From NCBI GenBank assembly GCA_049975325.1, contig JBNGDW010000088.1:1-5494 (forward strand): a stretch of DNA of 5,494 nucleotides, written 5' to 3'. Under the pieces are notes generated by a model. It had not been told where the DNA came from. It ran no database searches and saw only the letters and a program-made list of their open reading frames with translations. Position numbers and translations under genes: made by a program. The stretch's first letter is position 1; every line of letters starts with the position of its first letter. Of the stretch, positions 1 to 5,494 are shown piece by piece. Origin of the DNA: JBNGDW01 sp049975325. Its GTDB lineage: Bacteria; Cloacimonadota; Cloacimonadia; JGIOTU-2; JBNGDW01.

Positions 1-1079
1 ATTATGTTATAACAGCATATTATTCTGACCTTTTTTGGAATTGTTGGGAAACTGGATATTCAAATTCTATGAGTGCTACCCCAATGGCTTTCCCAATGGA
101 TAATGGCATTCTCCTTGTTGATGAAACAAAAGATGGCTCAGGAGGTCCTGTAGACCCTGTAGATACACTTGTGGACAGCTTCTATCATTGGGCCTTGCAA
201 AATTACAGCCTCACTGACTATGACTATGCAGAATCTGGGGCACCTGAATTGGAGGAAATTAGAAATTATTCAACTGTTATCTGGCATGATGATGATTATA
301 ATGAGCACCTTATTGGAGAAAATATTGCACTACTTGCCTCACTGCTGATAAGCGGTGGTAATGTGGTCATTTCAGGCTGGAAGACAGCGGACTATCTTCC
401 TCCCTTCTTCCTGAATAATTTTCTTGCAACAGATGGTGTGCAGATTATCTCTACCCCAGATTTTTTGGGAGCATTCGGAGAAGATAATTATCCATATATT
501 GATGTTAATGGCGACTTCGTTCCCCCCTGGGATGACAGGTGGGCTTATGTTGCTACTTTTGAGGATGCACAATCGGAAAATGTTTTATACAGATATGAAT
601 CTTTTTCTGGCGATAATGATAGTCTTGCAGTTGGTTTAGTGGATAGTATTGAGGCTAAAAATATTGTGGTTCTTGGTTTCCCTCTCTATTTTATGCAGCC
701 AGGTGATGTAAAAGCATTCTATGAGAAGATTCTTTCCGAATTTGGTGAGAATATGGGAATTTATGAACCGCCACAATCTTATACCGAGCTTACCTTATAT
801 CAAAATTTTCCCAATCCCTTCTCTACCTCCACCACAATCTCGTTTAATATCCCCCTTCACTACAAAGATGATGCAGAAATAGAGATTTATAACCTCAAAG
901 GGCAACTCGTTAAAGAATTCAAAATTCAATCCGCCAGCTGGCGGACAAAATTAAACATTAACGAGGTAGTTTGGGATGGGAAAGATGATTATGGCAAGCA
1001 AATGCCGAGTGGGATTTATTTTGCTAAGCTTTCTCTTGGAGAAGAATCTGCTGTTAAAAAGATGATTCTGATAAGATAA
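1..1079 (+). CDS. Secreted multidomain protein with C-terminal T9SS-type sorting domain (5' partial)
   Basis: The frame is open to the left edge (first full codon at 3), so the gene starts outside the window and the ATG at 69 is only an internal Met. Residues below are numbered from that Met. The 22 codons before it, with residues 1-5, resemble the end of a fibronectin type III module (YVITAYY ... ETGYSNSMSA). Residues about 12-230 alternate strands and helices like a Rossmann or class I amidotransferase-like fold (GILLVDE, STVIWHDDD, ISGGNVVISGW, NIVVLGFPLYF); no catalytic triad was identified. Residues 241-336 are a C-terminal sorting/FlgD-like Ig domain: LYQNFPNPF at 243-251, IYNLKGQLVKEF, VVWDGKDDYGK, SGIYFAKL and the basic end KKMILIR. 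Such domains direct proteins through the outer membrane by the Por system. Family knowledge suggests a surface or secreted protein; its activity is unknown. Residues 283-298 are encoded by a repeat element (see 916-961). Confidence 0.85.
   Translation, partial: YVITAYYSDLFWNCWETGYSNSMSATPMAFPMDNGILLVDETKDGSGGPVDPVDTLVDSFYHWALQNYSLTDYDYAESGAPELEEIRNYSTVIWHDDDYNEHLIGENIALLASLLISGGNVVISGWKTADYLPPFFLNNFLATDGVQIISTPDFLGAFGEDNYPYIDVNGDFVPPWDDRWAYVATFEDAQSENVLYRYESFSGDNDSLAVGLVDSIEAKNIVVLGFPLYFMQPGDVKAFYEKILSEFGENMGIYEPPQSYTELTLYQNFPNPFSTSTTISFNIPLHYKDDAEIEIYNLKGQLVKEFKIQSASWRTKLNINEVVWDGKDDYGKQMPSGIYFAKLSLGEESAVKKMILIR
916..961. repeat. Heptamer-palindrome-heptamer element inside a coding sequence
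   Basis: Two exact tandem copies of AATTCAA (916-929) abut a perfect 16-bp palindrome, TCCGCCAGCTGGCGGA (930-945). It is followed by AAATTAA (948-954) and ACATTAA (955-961), a degenerate heptamer pair. The block lies in the sorting domain of the secreted protein and is read in frame as residues 283-298, between the LVKEF strand and the VVWDG strand, in what should be a loop. The same plan recurs at 5411-5475. The repeat is seen directly; that it inserted into the gene is inferred. Confidence 0.7.
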
Positions 1080-1103
1080 GAGGACTATTCGAAACCCTGC
1101 CGG

Positions 1104-1131
1104 TGGACCAGCAAAATAAATCATCTATAAA
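1104..1131 (+). promoter_or_regulatory. Weak candidate promoter for nadE
   Basis: TATAAA at 1126-1131 matches the -10 consensus in 5 of 6 positions. TGGACC at 1104-1109 matches the -35 in 4 of 6, with a 16-bp spacer. Transcription would start around 1138, only a few bases before the ATG at 1146, giving an almost leaderless message. AT-rich intergenic DNA yields such matches by chance, so this is tentative. Confidence 0.2.
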
Positions 1132-1145
1132 ATTTTAGTCAGAGT

Positions 1146-2099
1146 ATGATCTCACAGGTAAGCGATACACTGAAAAGATACCTACAGGTCGAGCCTCAAT
1201 CGGTAATTCGGGAGATTGAACAATTCCTCAGCGAGAATCTGCACAAGCTTAAGCGGAACGGGATAATTTTAGGTCTTAGCGGTGGCTTAGACTCCGCGGT
1301 TGTGGCTCATCTTTGCGTCCAAGCAATAGGAAAAGAAAAAGTACTCTGCCTTATAATGCCGGAAAAGGACTCAGAAAAGGAACATCTTCGTGATGCTTTA
1401 GCACTCGCTCGAACATTGAATGTTAAAACAAAGCAGATTAATATTACTCCCTATCTAAAGAAGTTTGGCATTTATAGGCTCTTCCCAGTGCGAAAAATTC
1501 CCACATCCCCCAAACTGAAAAAATTTTTTATCACAAAAGGGTATGATTTTTATACACACAAGACAGGCAACCCACCCTTTGTTGATAGTGTACTAGGTAT
1601 CCCGCATGCCACTCCTTTTTCTTCATATTTACAAAAAGGAAATGCTTACTATAGGCTTAAACATAGACTTCGCATGCTGATTCTCTATTACTATGCAGAG
1701 CAAGAGAATAGATTGGTTGTCGGCACAGCAAATAAAACTGAATATAGTATTGGATTTTTTGTAAAATACGGCTGTGATCACGCTGCTGATGTGATGCCGC
1801 TTCTTCATCTTTATAAGACGCAGGTAAAAACAGTTGCGAAATATTTAAACATCCCGCCCAGAATTCTAAATAAAGCCCCTTCTCCCGATATCTTGCCCGG
1901 CTTAACTGACGAGAAAGCCCTTGGCATATCTTACGAAACCCTCGATTTAATCTTGGTCGGATTAGAAAAGGGATATCAGGTATGCGAGATCGCTGAGGCT
2001 CTCCAAATAAAAGAAGGAAAAGTAAAAAGTGTAAAGGACCTTACGATCAATTCAGGACATATGAGAAGGATTATAGACATAACTGACAAATCAATGTAA
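1146..2099 (+). CDS. nadE: NH3-dependent NAD+ synthetase (variant with internal insertion)
   Basis: Predicted to convert nicotinic acid adenine dinucleotide, ATP and ammonia to NAD+, the last step of NAD biosynthesis in the cytoplasm. The adenylating PP-loop SGGLDS is at residues 45-50. Other NadE signatures are RLKHRLRM (170-177), GTANKTE (193-199), KYG (207-209), LYKTQV (222-227), PSPDILPGLTDE (245-256) and LGISY (259-263). There is no N-terminal nitrilase domain, so it is the ammonia-dependent form. At 317 residues it is longer than the roughly 250-280 usual for this form; about 55 extra residues lie around 108-163. After KYG it reads CDHAAD in place of the common DGGxD. An in-frame TAA at 1128 with no other start codon before 1146 fixes the ATG. 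No good Shine-Dalgarno sequence precedes it. It lies 66 bp after the secreted-protein gene, and no functional link is evident. Assignment to NadE is firm at family level; a related amidating substrate cannot be excluded. Confidence 0.9.
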   Translation: MISQVSDTLKRYLQVEPQSVIREIEQFLSENLHKLKRNGIILGLSGGLDSAVVAHLCVQAIGKEKVLCLIMPEKDSEKEHLRDALALARTLNVKTKQINITPYLKKFGIYRLFPVRKIPTSPKLKKFFITKGYDFYTHKTGNPPFVDSVLGIPHATPFSSYLQKGNAYYRLKHRLRMLILYYYAEQENRLVVGTANKTEYSIGFFVKYGCDHAADVMPLLHLYKTQVKTVAKYLNIPPRILNKAPSPDILPGLTDEKALGISYETLDLILVGLEKGYQVCEIAEALQIKEGKVKSVKDLTINSGHMRRIIDITDKSM

Positions 2100-2142
2100 A
2101 GGGCTGCTTTGGCAAACTCAGGTTAGCTCTATCTCTACTAAG

Positions 2143-2169
2143 ATAAAAGCCGGGAAAGTTTAGCTTTAT
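2143..2169. terminator. Weak bidirectional hairpin between convergent genes
   Basis: ATAAAAGC (2143-2150) can pair with GCTTTAT (2163-2169) across a 12-base loop, giving a 7-bp, AT-rich stem with one bulged A. AT-rich sequence follows on both sides. It sits in the 95-bp gap between the nadE stop and the lipoprotein stop, where terminators for both strands are expected. The stem is weak and there is no long U-tract, so this is only a candidate. Confidence 0.3.
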
Positions 2170-2194
2170 TTAAAATTAGCCAGCATTTTGCCTT

Positions 2195-3820
2195 TTACCA
2201 AATTACCTGCCGATTGCCTTCTATAGTAAAAGGTCTTACTTCGGGGTTCTTTTCTTCATCCTCCAATTTATAAAGAGATTCAGGATAATAGTAATCAAAC
2301 AAAATTGAATCACTTTGGGCTGTGGTGTCTATCAAGGCATGCCATTCATTTTCTGCCCACACATAAAGGGTGTACAGATTTCCTGGCTGGACTTTATATT
2401 TATCTGATTTTGCGATTCTATCTGCCAAAAAACCGGTGGAGTCAGGTATCCTATCCTCAATCGGGTCGTTATCAAGCTTTAATATTTCTCCCTCTTTGGT
2501 TAGAATGAGAGGAGGTGCGGCACCCTGTAGTTCATATTTTCTCTCTGCATTGTTCGCGGTAGAATCTATGCATTTATAATAGGTTGGAAGATACACTATA
2601 TCTCTTCCCATTTGGGTAAAGGCGGCCTTCCCTGAAGGAGCGATTCTGCCCCAGTGAATTGCTTGCCATTCATTTGAATTATATACGGCCAGATATGCCC
2701 ACCGGTGCTCGGGTAGAAGGGTAGATATGGTTATATTTGAGGTAGTTACATATTTATCTGTAACATCACAGTAGTTTTTCCCACTTAGCCAGGCAGGGAC
2801 CTTTTCTCCTTTCCCCAATTGGTTTGCAAGTGCATTTTCTTCATCAGAAAAAAGTTTCCTGTATACCTTTGCAATCTTCCTATTGAGTTTATATTCACCA
2901 GGGTTTGCTTCACACCCCATAAAAGGTAGGACTTCGCCCGTAGGCAATATAAGGGCATTCCAGGCATGATTATTTGTTCCATCAGGCCAGTATGGAGTAT
3001 AGTCACTGGTAACAGCTAAGCCATTTGCACGCATTGCATAAATTACAAAATTTGTCATATCTTCACATCTTCCATATCCATTTTTCAACATCTCATCAAG
3101 ACCCTGATCTGTAGGATGGAAGTAAAAAACATCTTTAAATGTGAACATTTGCTTACAGCGGTCGTTTATCAGGCAAGCGAGCTGGCGAGGATCGTCTGTT
3201 TCGTTTCGTAGGTCTGAAAATTCATTCCAGAAGAAGGTTCGCCAGTCAGAAAGTGGTTCTGAAGAGCCCCTGTATGGAAGCACATATTCAAGAAAATTTT
3301 GCCATCCCAATGCCCCGCACCAAGGGAGAGTCTCGTAAGCCAGGAAGGCTAAATCAATATGGCTTATCAAAAAATCAGCGGTAACCACCTTTATATCTTG
3401 CTTTTCTTCCTTTAATTTCCAGTGAAGTTCTCCTCTCGAGTTCTCGAGGCTATCCAGATATATCTGAATCTCTTCAGCAGAATCAAAAGCCATGACATCC
3501 AGCTCAATCTCGTTATCCAAAGAATCAGCCAGGACAACTGCGACAAAAGAGTGTTCAGGCATATTTGCTATTAAAAACGATGCGGCTTCTAACTTTCTCG
3601 CATCAGCCGCTCCCTGAGATTGATAATGCTTCAATACCTTTACCAGTTCCCCCCTATTTTCTTCTGCTGCCCCAAGCGCTTCTGCGACCCTTTCTCTGTA
3701 ATTTTCTGGCAGGTTTTGAGTAACATTTTTGATATTGTATTTCTGAAAGGAGCTGCATGCTGCAATTAAGAGCAAGCCAACTGCGACTGTTAAAATTGCA
3801 AATTTTTTCCTTCTTGTCAC
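2195..3820 (-). CDS. Transglutaminase-like lipoprotein
   Basis: A 541-residue exported lipoprotein. The N-terminus has a basic stretch (TRRKK), a hydrophobic core and the lipobox IAAC with Cys22 as the predicted lipidated residue; Ser at +2 would fit outer-membrane retention under the E. coli rule. Residues about 35-215 form a helical region (DARKLEAASFLIANMP; ADFLISHIDLAF; EYVLPYRGSSEPL) typical of Bacteroidetes-type transglutaminase-like proteins. The papain-like core is about 220-325, with candidate catalytic Cys252 in GYGRCEDM and His285 in NNHAWNAL. The usual third Asp is not evident; Glu304 in PFMGCEANPG is the nearest acidic candidate. Two beta-rich modules follow (about 365-415 and 470-541), each with an NEW motif (NEWQAI, NEWHAL). 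The start is GTG, one base after the TAG of the upstream radical SAM gene, so translation is probably coupled. Members of this superfamily can be cysteine proteases, amidases or crosslinking enzymes; the substrate is unknown. Confidence 0.82.
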   Translation of the reverse strand: MTRRKKFAILTVAVGLLLIAACSSFQKYNIKNVTQNLPENYRERVAEALGAAEENRGELVKVLKHYQSQGAADARKLEAASFLIANMPEHSFVAVVLADSLDNEIELDVMAFDSAEEIQIYLDSLENSRGELHWKLKEEKQDIKVVTADFLISHIDLAFLAYETLPWCGALGWQNFLEYVLPYRGSSEPLSDWRTFFWNEFSDLRNETDDPRQLACLINDRCKQMFTFKDVFYFHPTDQGLDEMLKNGYGRCEDMTNFVIYAMRANGLAVTSDYTPYWPDGTNNHAWNALILPTGEVLPFMGCEANPGEYKLNRKIAKVYRKLFSDEENALANQLGKGEKVPAWLSGKNYCDVTDKYVTTSNITISTLLPEHRWAYLAVYNSNEWQAIHWGRIAPSGKAAFTQMGRDIVYLPTYYKCIDSTANNAERKYELQGAAPPLILTKEGEILKLDNDPIEDRIPDSTGFLADRIAKSDKYKVQPGNLYTLYVWAENEWHALIDTTAQSDSILFDYYYPESLYKLEDEEKNPEVRPFTIEGNRQVIW

Positions 3821-3821
3821 T

Positions 3822-5249
3822 CTACTTCTCTTTTTGCAAAAATTCTTTTTCCCATATTTCTTGGGTAAGGTCTTCTAATTCTTGATCAAACTTTTTTAAA
3901 GCATCTCGGTATTCTTCTGAATTCAAAGCTTCTTGTGCGTAACTATCAGCAGGTTTAGCCTCTGGCGAGAGGAGATTAGCACAGAAATTTTCATAATGAT
4001 CACGAATTGAACATGGCATAAGACAATTTCCTATATTTTCATAATTCCTATAGCCGTATTTTTTCTGCCATTCCCTTCCCCTTACGAAGAATTCGGAGAA
4101 CATCGCATCTTTTAAGGATGTTCCCTCTTTGTATAGGTCATAGATATTGTTTGTATAATAGGGCACGAATACACAGGGCATTATATTCCCATTCCAATCA
4201 ATGTAAAAATAACCGCCCGACCTTCCGTAGGCAATGCACCCTTGGGCAAGCATCCCGGAGTTCCAGAAATCAGCAATACAGTATTTTTTTTCTATTACGA
4301 GCCGTTGCCATTGCCGAAAGAGAGCAAGACGCTCCTGCGGAGAAATCATCTGTTCCAATGACTTTGTACCCCTACCAATAGGCATGAACTGGAAAAGCCA
4401 TATATAAGTAATGCCCTGTTCTTCAAAAAGGAAATCATAAAATTCATCTGTAAGGAGGGTTTGTATGTTATCTTTTGTGGCAGTAAGTGATACACCAAAA
4501 TGTGCACCTGCATTCCTCAGATTCTCAAATGCATTTAAGATTTTGTTAAAAGTGCCTTTTCCCCGACGGCTATCAGTATCTTTTGCAAAGCCTTCGATTG
4601 AGATGGCTGGAGTGACATTACCAAGTTCTTTAAGCTGTTCTGCAACTTCAGGGGTTATAAGCGTCCCGTTGGTAAACACAAGGAAGAATATATCATCGTA
4701 TTTTTTATAGATATCCATCAGGGTCTTCCCATTATCGCTATACAAAAATGGCTCTCCCCCACTAAAGGAAATGAATGGCATTCCAAATTCATCGTGAGCT
4801 TCCTGCATTATCCTATCCACTATCTCAAAAGGTATCTTCTTGGTAGTATTAGCAAGAGAACCTGCGTAACATCCTTTACAATTGAGATTACACTGTTGAG
4901 TGGGTGAGAGAACCATAAGCATGGGGGGATAAACCCCGTATTTTTCTTTGAATCGTTGAGGGACAGAGGTGACATAGCCAGCTTTTAGAAGCGTCCGATT
5001 AAGCAGTGTATCCACTGCCCTTTTTAGGGCATGGGGGGAGATAAACCCCTTATCTAGACTCCTGAATGTGCTGTGCATAAGAGCACTAAGATAATAGTAA
5101 AGATTCATCTTAATTGGTTTGCTGTAAGGGGGACCATTTTTTACAACTGCATTATAAATCACTTTCTCAATAGGAGTCTTGAAAAATTCACGCAGAAATC
5201 TATGCCTGATCGCCAGAGAAAAAAGTAATAAAATATATCTTCTATTCAT
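3822..5249 (-). CDS. Radical SAM/SPASM domain protein
   Basis: A 475-residue radical SAM enzyme. The [4Fe-4S]-binding motif CxxxCxxC is Cys120, Cys124 and Cys127 (QQCNLNCKGCYAG), and the SAM-contacting GGEP is at 164-167 (SFSGGEPFLY). The C-terminal part has a SPASM-like cysteine set: Cys338, Cys359 in DWNGNIMPC, Cys409, Cys413 and Cys423, which would hold one or two auxiliary Fe-S clusters. Such enzymes (PqqE, AlbA and anSME relatives) mostly modify peptides or proteins. The first about 105 residues precede the core and are of unknown role; the short hydrophobic run YILLLFSLAI is too brief for a sure membrane span. The last 35 residues are charged and probably helical. The start is supported by AGGAGA seven bases upstream and the promoter beyond it. 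The gene is first in an operon with the lipoprotein. No precursor peptide gene is visible, so the substrate is open. Confidence 0.88.
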   Translation of the reverse strand: MNRRYILLLFSLAIRHRFLREFFKTPIEKVIYNAVVKNGPPYSKPIKMNLYYYLSALMHSTFRSLDKGFISPHALKRAVDTLLNRTLLKAGYVTSVPQRFKEKYGVYPPMLMVLSPTQQCNLNCKGCYAGSLANTTKKIPFEIVDRIMQEAHDEFGMPFISFSGGEPFLYSDNGKTLMDIYKKYDDIFFLVFTNGTLITPEVAEQLKELGNVTPAISIEGFAKDTDSRRGKGTFNKILNAFENLRNAGAHFGVSLTATKDNIQTLLTDEFYDFLFEEQGITYIWLFQFMPIGRGTKSLEQMISPQERLALFRQWQRLVIEKKYCIADFWNSGMLAQGCIAYGRSGGYFYIDWNGNIMPCVFVPYYTNNIYDLYKEGTSLKDAMFSEFFVRGREWQKKYGYRNYENIGNCLMPCSIRDHYENFCANLLSPEAKPADSYAQEALNSEEYRDALKKFDQELEDLTQEIWEKEFLQKEK

Positions 5250-5255
5250 ATACTC

Positions 5256-5261
5256 TCTCCT
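5256..5261 (-). promoter_or_regulatory. Strong ribosome binding site of the radical SAM gene
   Basis: On the minus strand AGGAGA lies about 7 bases before the ATG at 5249-5247. It is a near-perfect Shine-Dalgarno sequence and confirms this start. It contrasts with nadE, which has none. Confidence 0.8.
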
Positions 5262-5278
5262 CTCGGATATTATTTTAT

Positions 5279-5308
5279 ATGATAATTAAATCAAAAAATA
5301 GTTGTCAA
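5279..5308 (-). promoter_or_regulatory. Sigma-70-type promoter of the radical SAM-lipoprotein operon
   Basis: Read on the minus strand, a perfect -35 TTGACA (5308-5303) is followed after 18 bases by TATCAT (5284-5279), 5 of 6 to the -10 consensus. Transcription would start near 5272, leaving a leader of about 20-25 bases that contains the AGGAGA site. Position and orientation fit the gene exactly. No operator or attenuator was seen in the leader. Confidence 0.65.
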
Positions 5309-5361
5309 GGATAAAAGATTGGAAAGATTAAGAAGATCAAAGCAAAAAGCAATGAATAATG

Positions 5362-5409
5362 AAAATGTAAAATGTAATGTAAAAGGGAAAAGGGAAAAGG
5401 GGAAACCCC
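5362..5409. repeat. Heptamer tandem repeats with a GGGG-AAA-CCCC inverted repeat
   Basis: Two exact copies of AAAATGT (5362-5375) and a partial AATGT (5376-5380) are followed by three exact copies of AAAAGGG (5381-5401). The last G-run continues into GGGGAAACCCC (5399-5409), which can form a 4-bp hairpin with a 3-base loop. Both tandem arrays have a 7-bp period. No protein-coding signal is seen here. Confidence 0.75.
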
Positions 5410-5410
5410 A

Positions 5411-5475
5411 ATGAAATATGAAATATCCGTCCGCCAGCCGGCGAAATTTAATTCTTAATTTTTAATTCATAATTC
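5411..5475. repeat. Intergenic heptamer-palindrome-heptamer element
   Basis: Two exact copies of ATGAAAT (5411-5424) precede TCCGCCAGCCGGCGAA (5430-5445), which is 14 of 16 identical to the perfect palindrome at 930-945. Four heptamers follow: TTAATTC, TTAATTT, TTAATTC and ATAATTC (5448-5475). The architecture matches the element inside the secreted-protein gene. The TTAATTT unit is the reverse complement of AAATTAA found to the right of that other palindrome. A further TCCGCC begins at 5486, cut by the window edge. Confidence 0.7.
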
Positions 5476-5494
5476 AAAAAACTTGTCCGCCCAC

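Noticed and set aside
372..639. Frames of 66-71 codons on both strands within the secreted-protein gene
   Set aside because: They overlap a well-supported coding region, have no recognisable domain and no good ribosome binding site.
1096..1111. GC-rich stretch CTGCCGGTGGACCAGC after the secreted-protein gene, as a further copy of the palindrome or a terminator
   Set aside because: Only the outer CTG/CAG pairs and there are no flanking heptamers. It may be a decayed copy, but the sequence does not support that call.
3432..3449. Inverted repeat CCTCTCGAG-TT-CTCGAGG
   Set aside because: It lies inside the lipoprotein coding region, has a 2-base bulge and encodes ordinary residues (LENSRGE). 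It has no match to the dispersed palindrome.
4118..4710. Plus-strand frames of 81-87 codons opposite the radical SAM gene
   Set aside because: They are antisense to clear Cys-motif and SPASM coding sequence and their translations resemble no protein family.
5352..5414. Short plus-strand frame of 20 lysine-rich codons starting at ATG 5352, a possible precursor peptide for the radical SAM enzyme
   Set aside because: It is made entirely of the 7-bp repeats, has no ribosome binding site and points away from the operon. Its composition follows from the AAAATGT and AAAAGGG units.
5362..5494. CRISPR array
   Set aside because: The units are 7 bp and adjoin each other directly; there are no 25-40 bp repeats separated by unique spacers and no cas genes.

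Overview
The window looks like part of a bacterial genome of moderately AT-rich composition, probably from the Fibrobacteres-Chlorobi-Bacteroidetes (FCB) assemblage or a related uncultivated phylum such as Cloacimonadota or WOR-3. Three things point there: a C-terminal sorting/FlgD-like domain of the Por secretion type (T9SS type A-like), a transglutaminase-like lipoprotein of a kind I associate with Bacteroidetes-type genomes, and radical SAM/SPASM chemistry that suggests an anaerobe. One promoter is a good sigma-70-type TTGACA/TATCAT pair, which argues against classical Bacteroidetes, whose promoters differ. The phylum is an inference and cannot be settled from this window.

Layout: two plus-strand genes face two minus-strand genes and converge at about 2100-2194. 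On the plus strand, the 3' part of a large secreted protein (1-1079) carries the end of a probable fibronectin type III module, a Rossmann-like domain and a C-terminal sorting domain. It is followed by an ammonia-dependent NAD+ synthetase (nadE, 1146-2099) with an unusual internal insertion. On the minus strand, a radical SAM/SPASM enzyme (5249-3822) and a transglutaminase-like lipoprotein (3820-2195, GTG start) form a tightly coupled two-gene operon with one base between stop and start. It is driven by the promoter at 5279-5308.

The non-coding right edge (about 5309-5494) is built from short tandem repeats that all have a 7-bp period, around a GC-rich palindrome. The same design, heptamers flanking TCCGCCAGCTGGCGGA, occurs inside the reading frame of the secreted protein at 916-961, where it is translated without breaking the frame. 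This apparently dispersed element, in both intergenic and coding DNA, is the most unusual feature of the window. The second point of interest is the radical SAM-lipoprotein pair, whose substrate is unknown; no precursor peptide gene is visible nearby.
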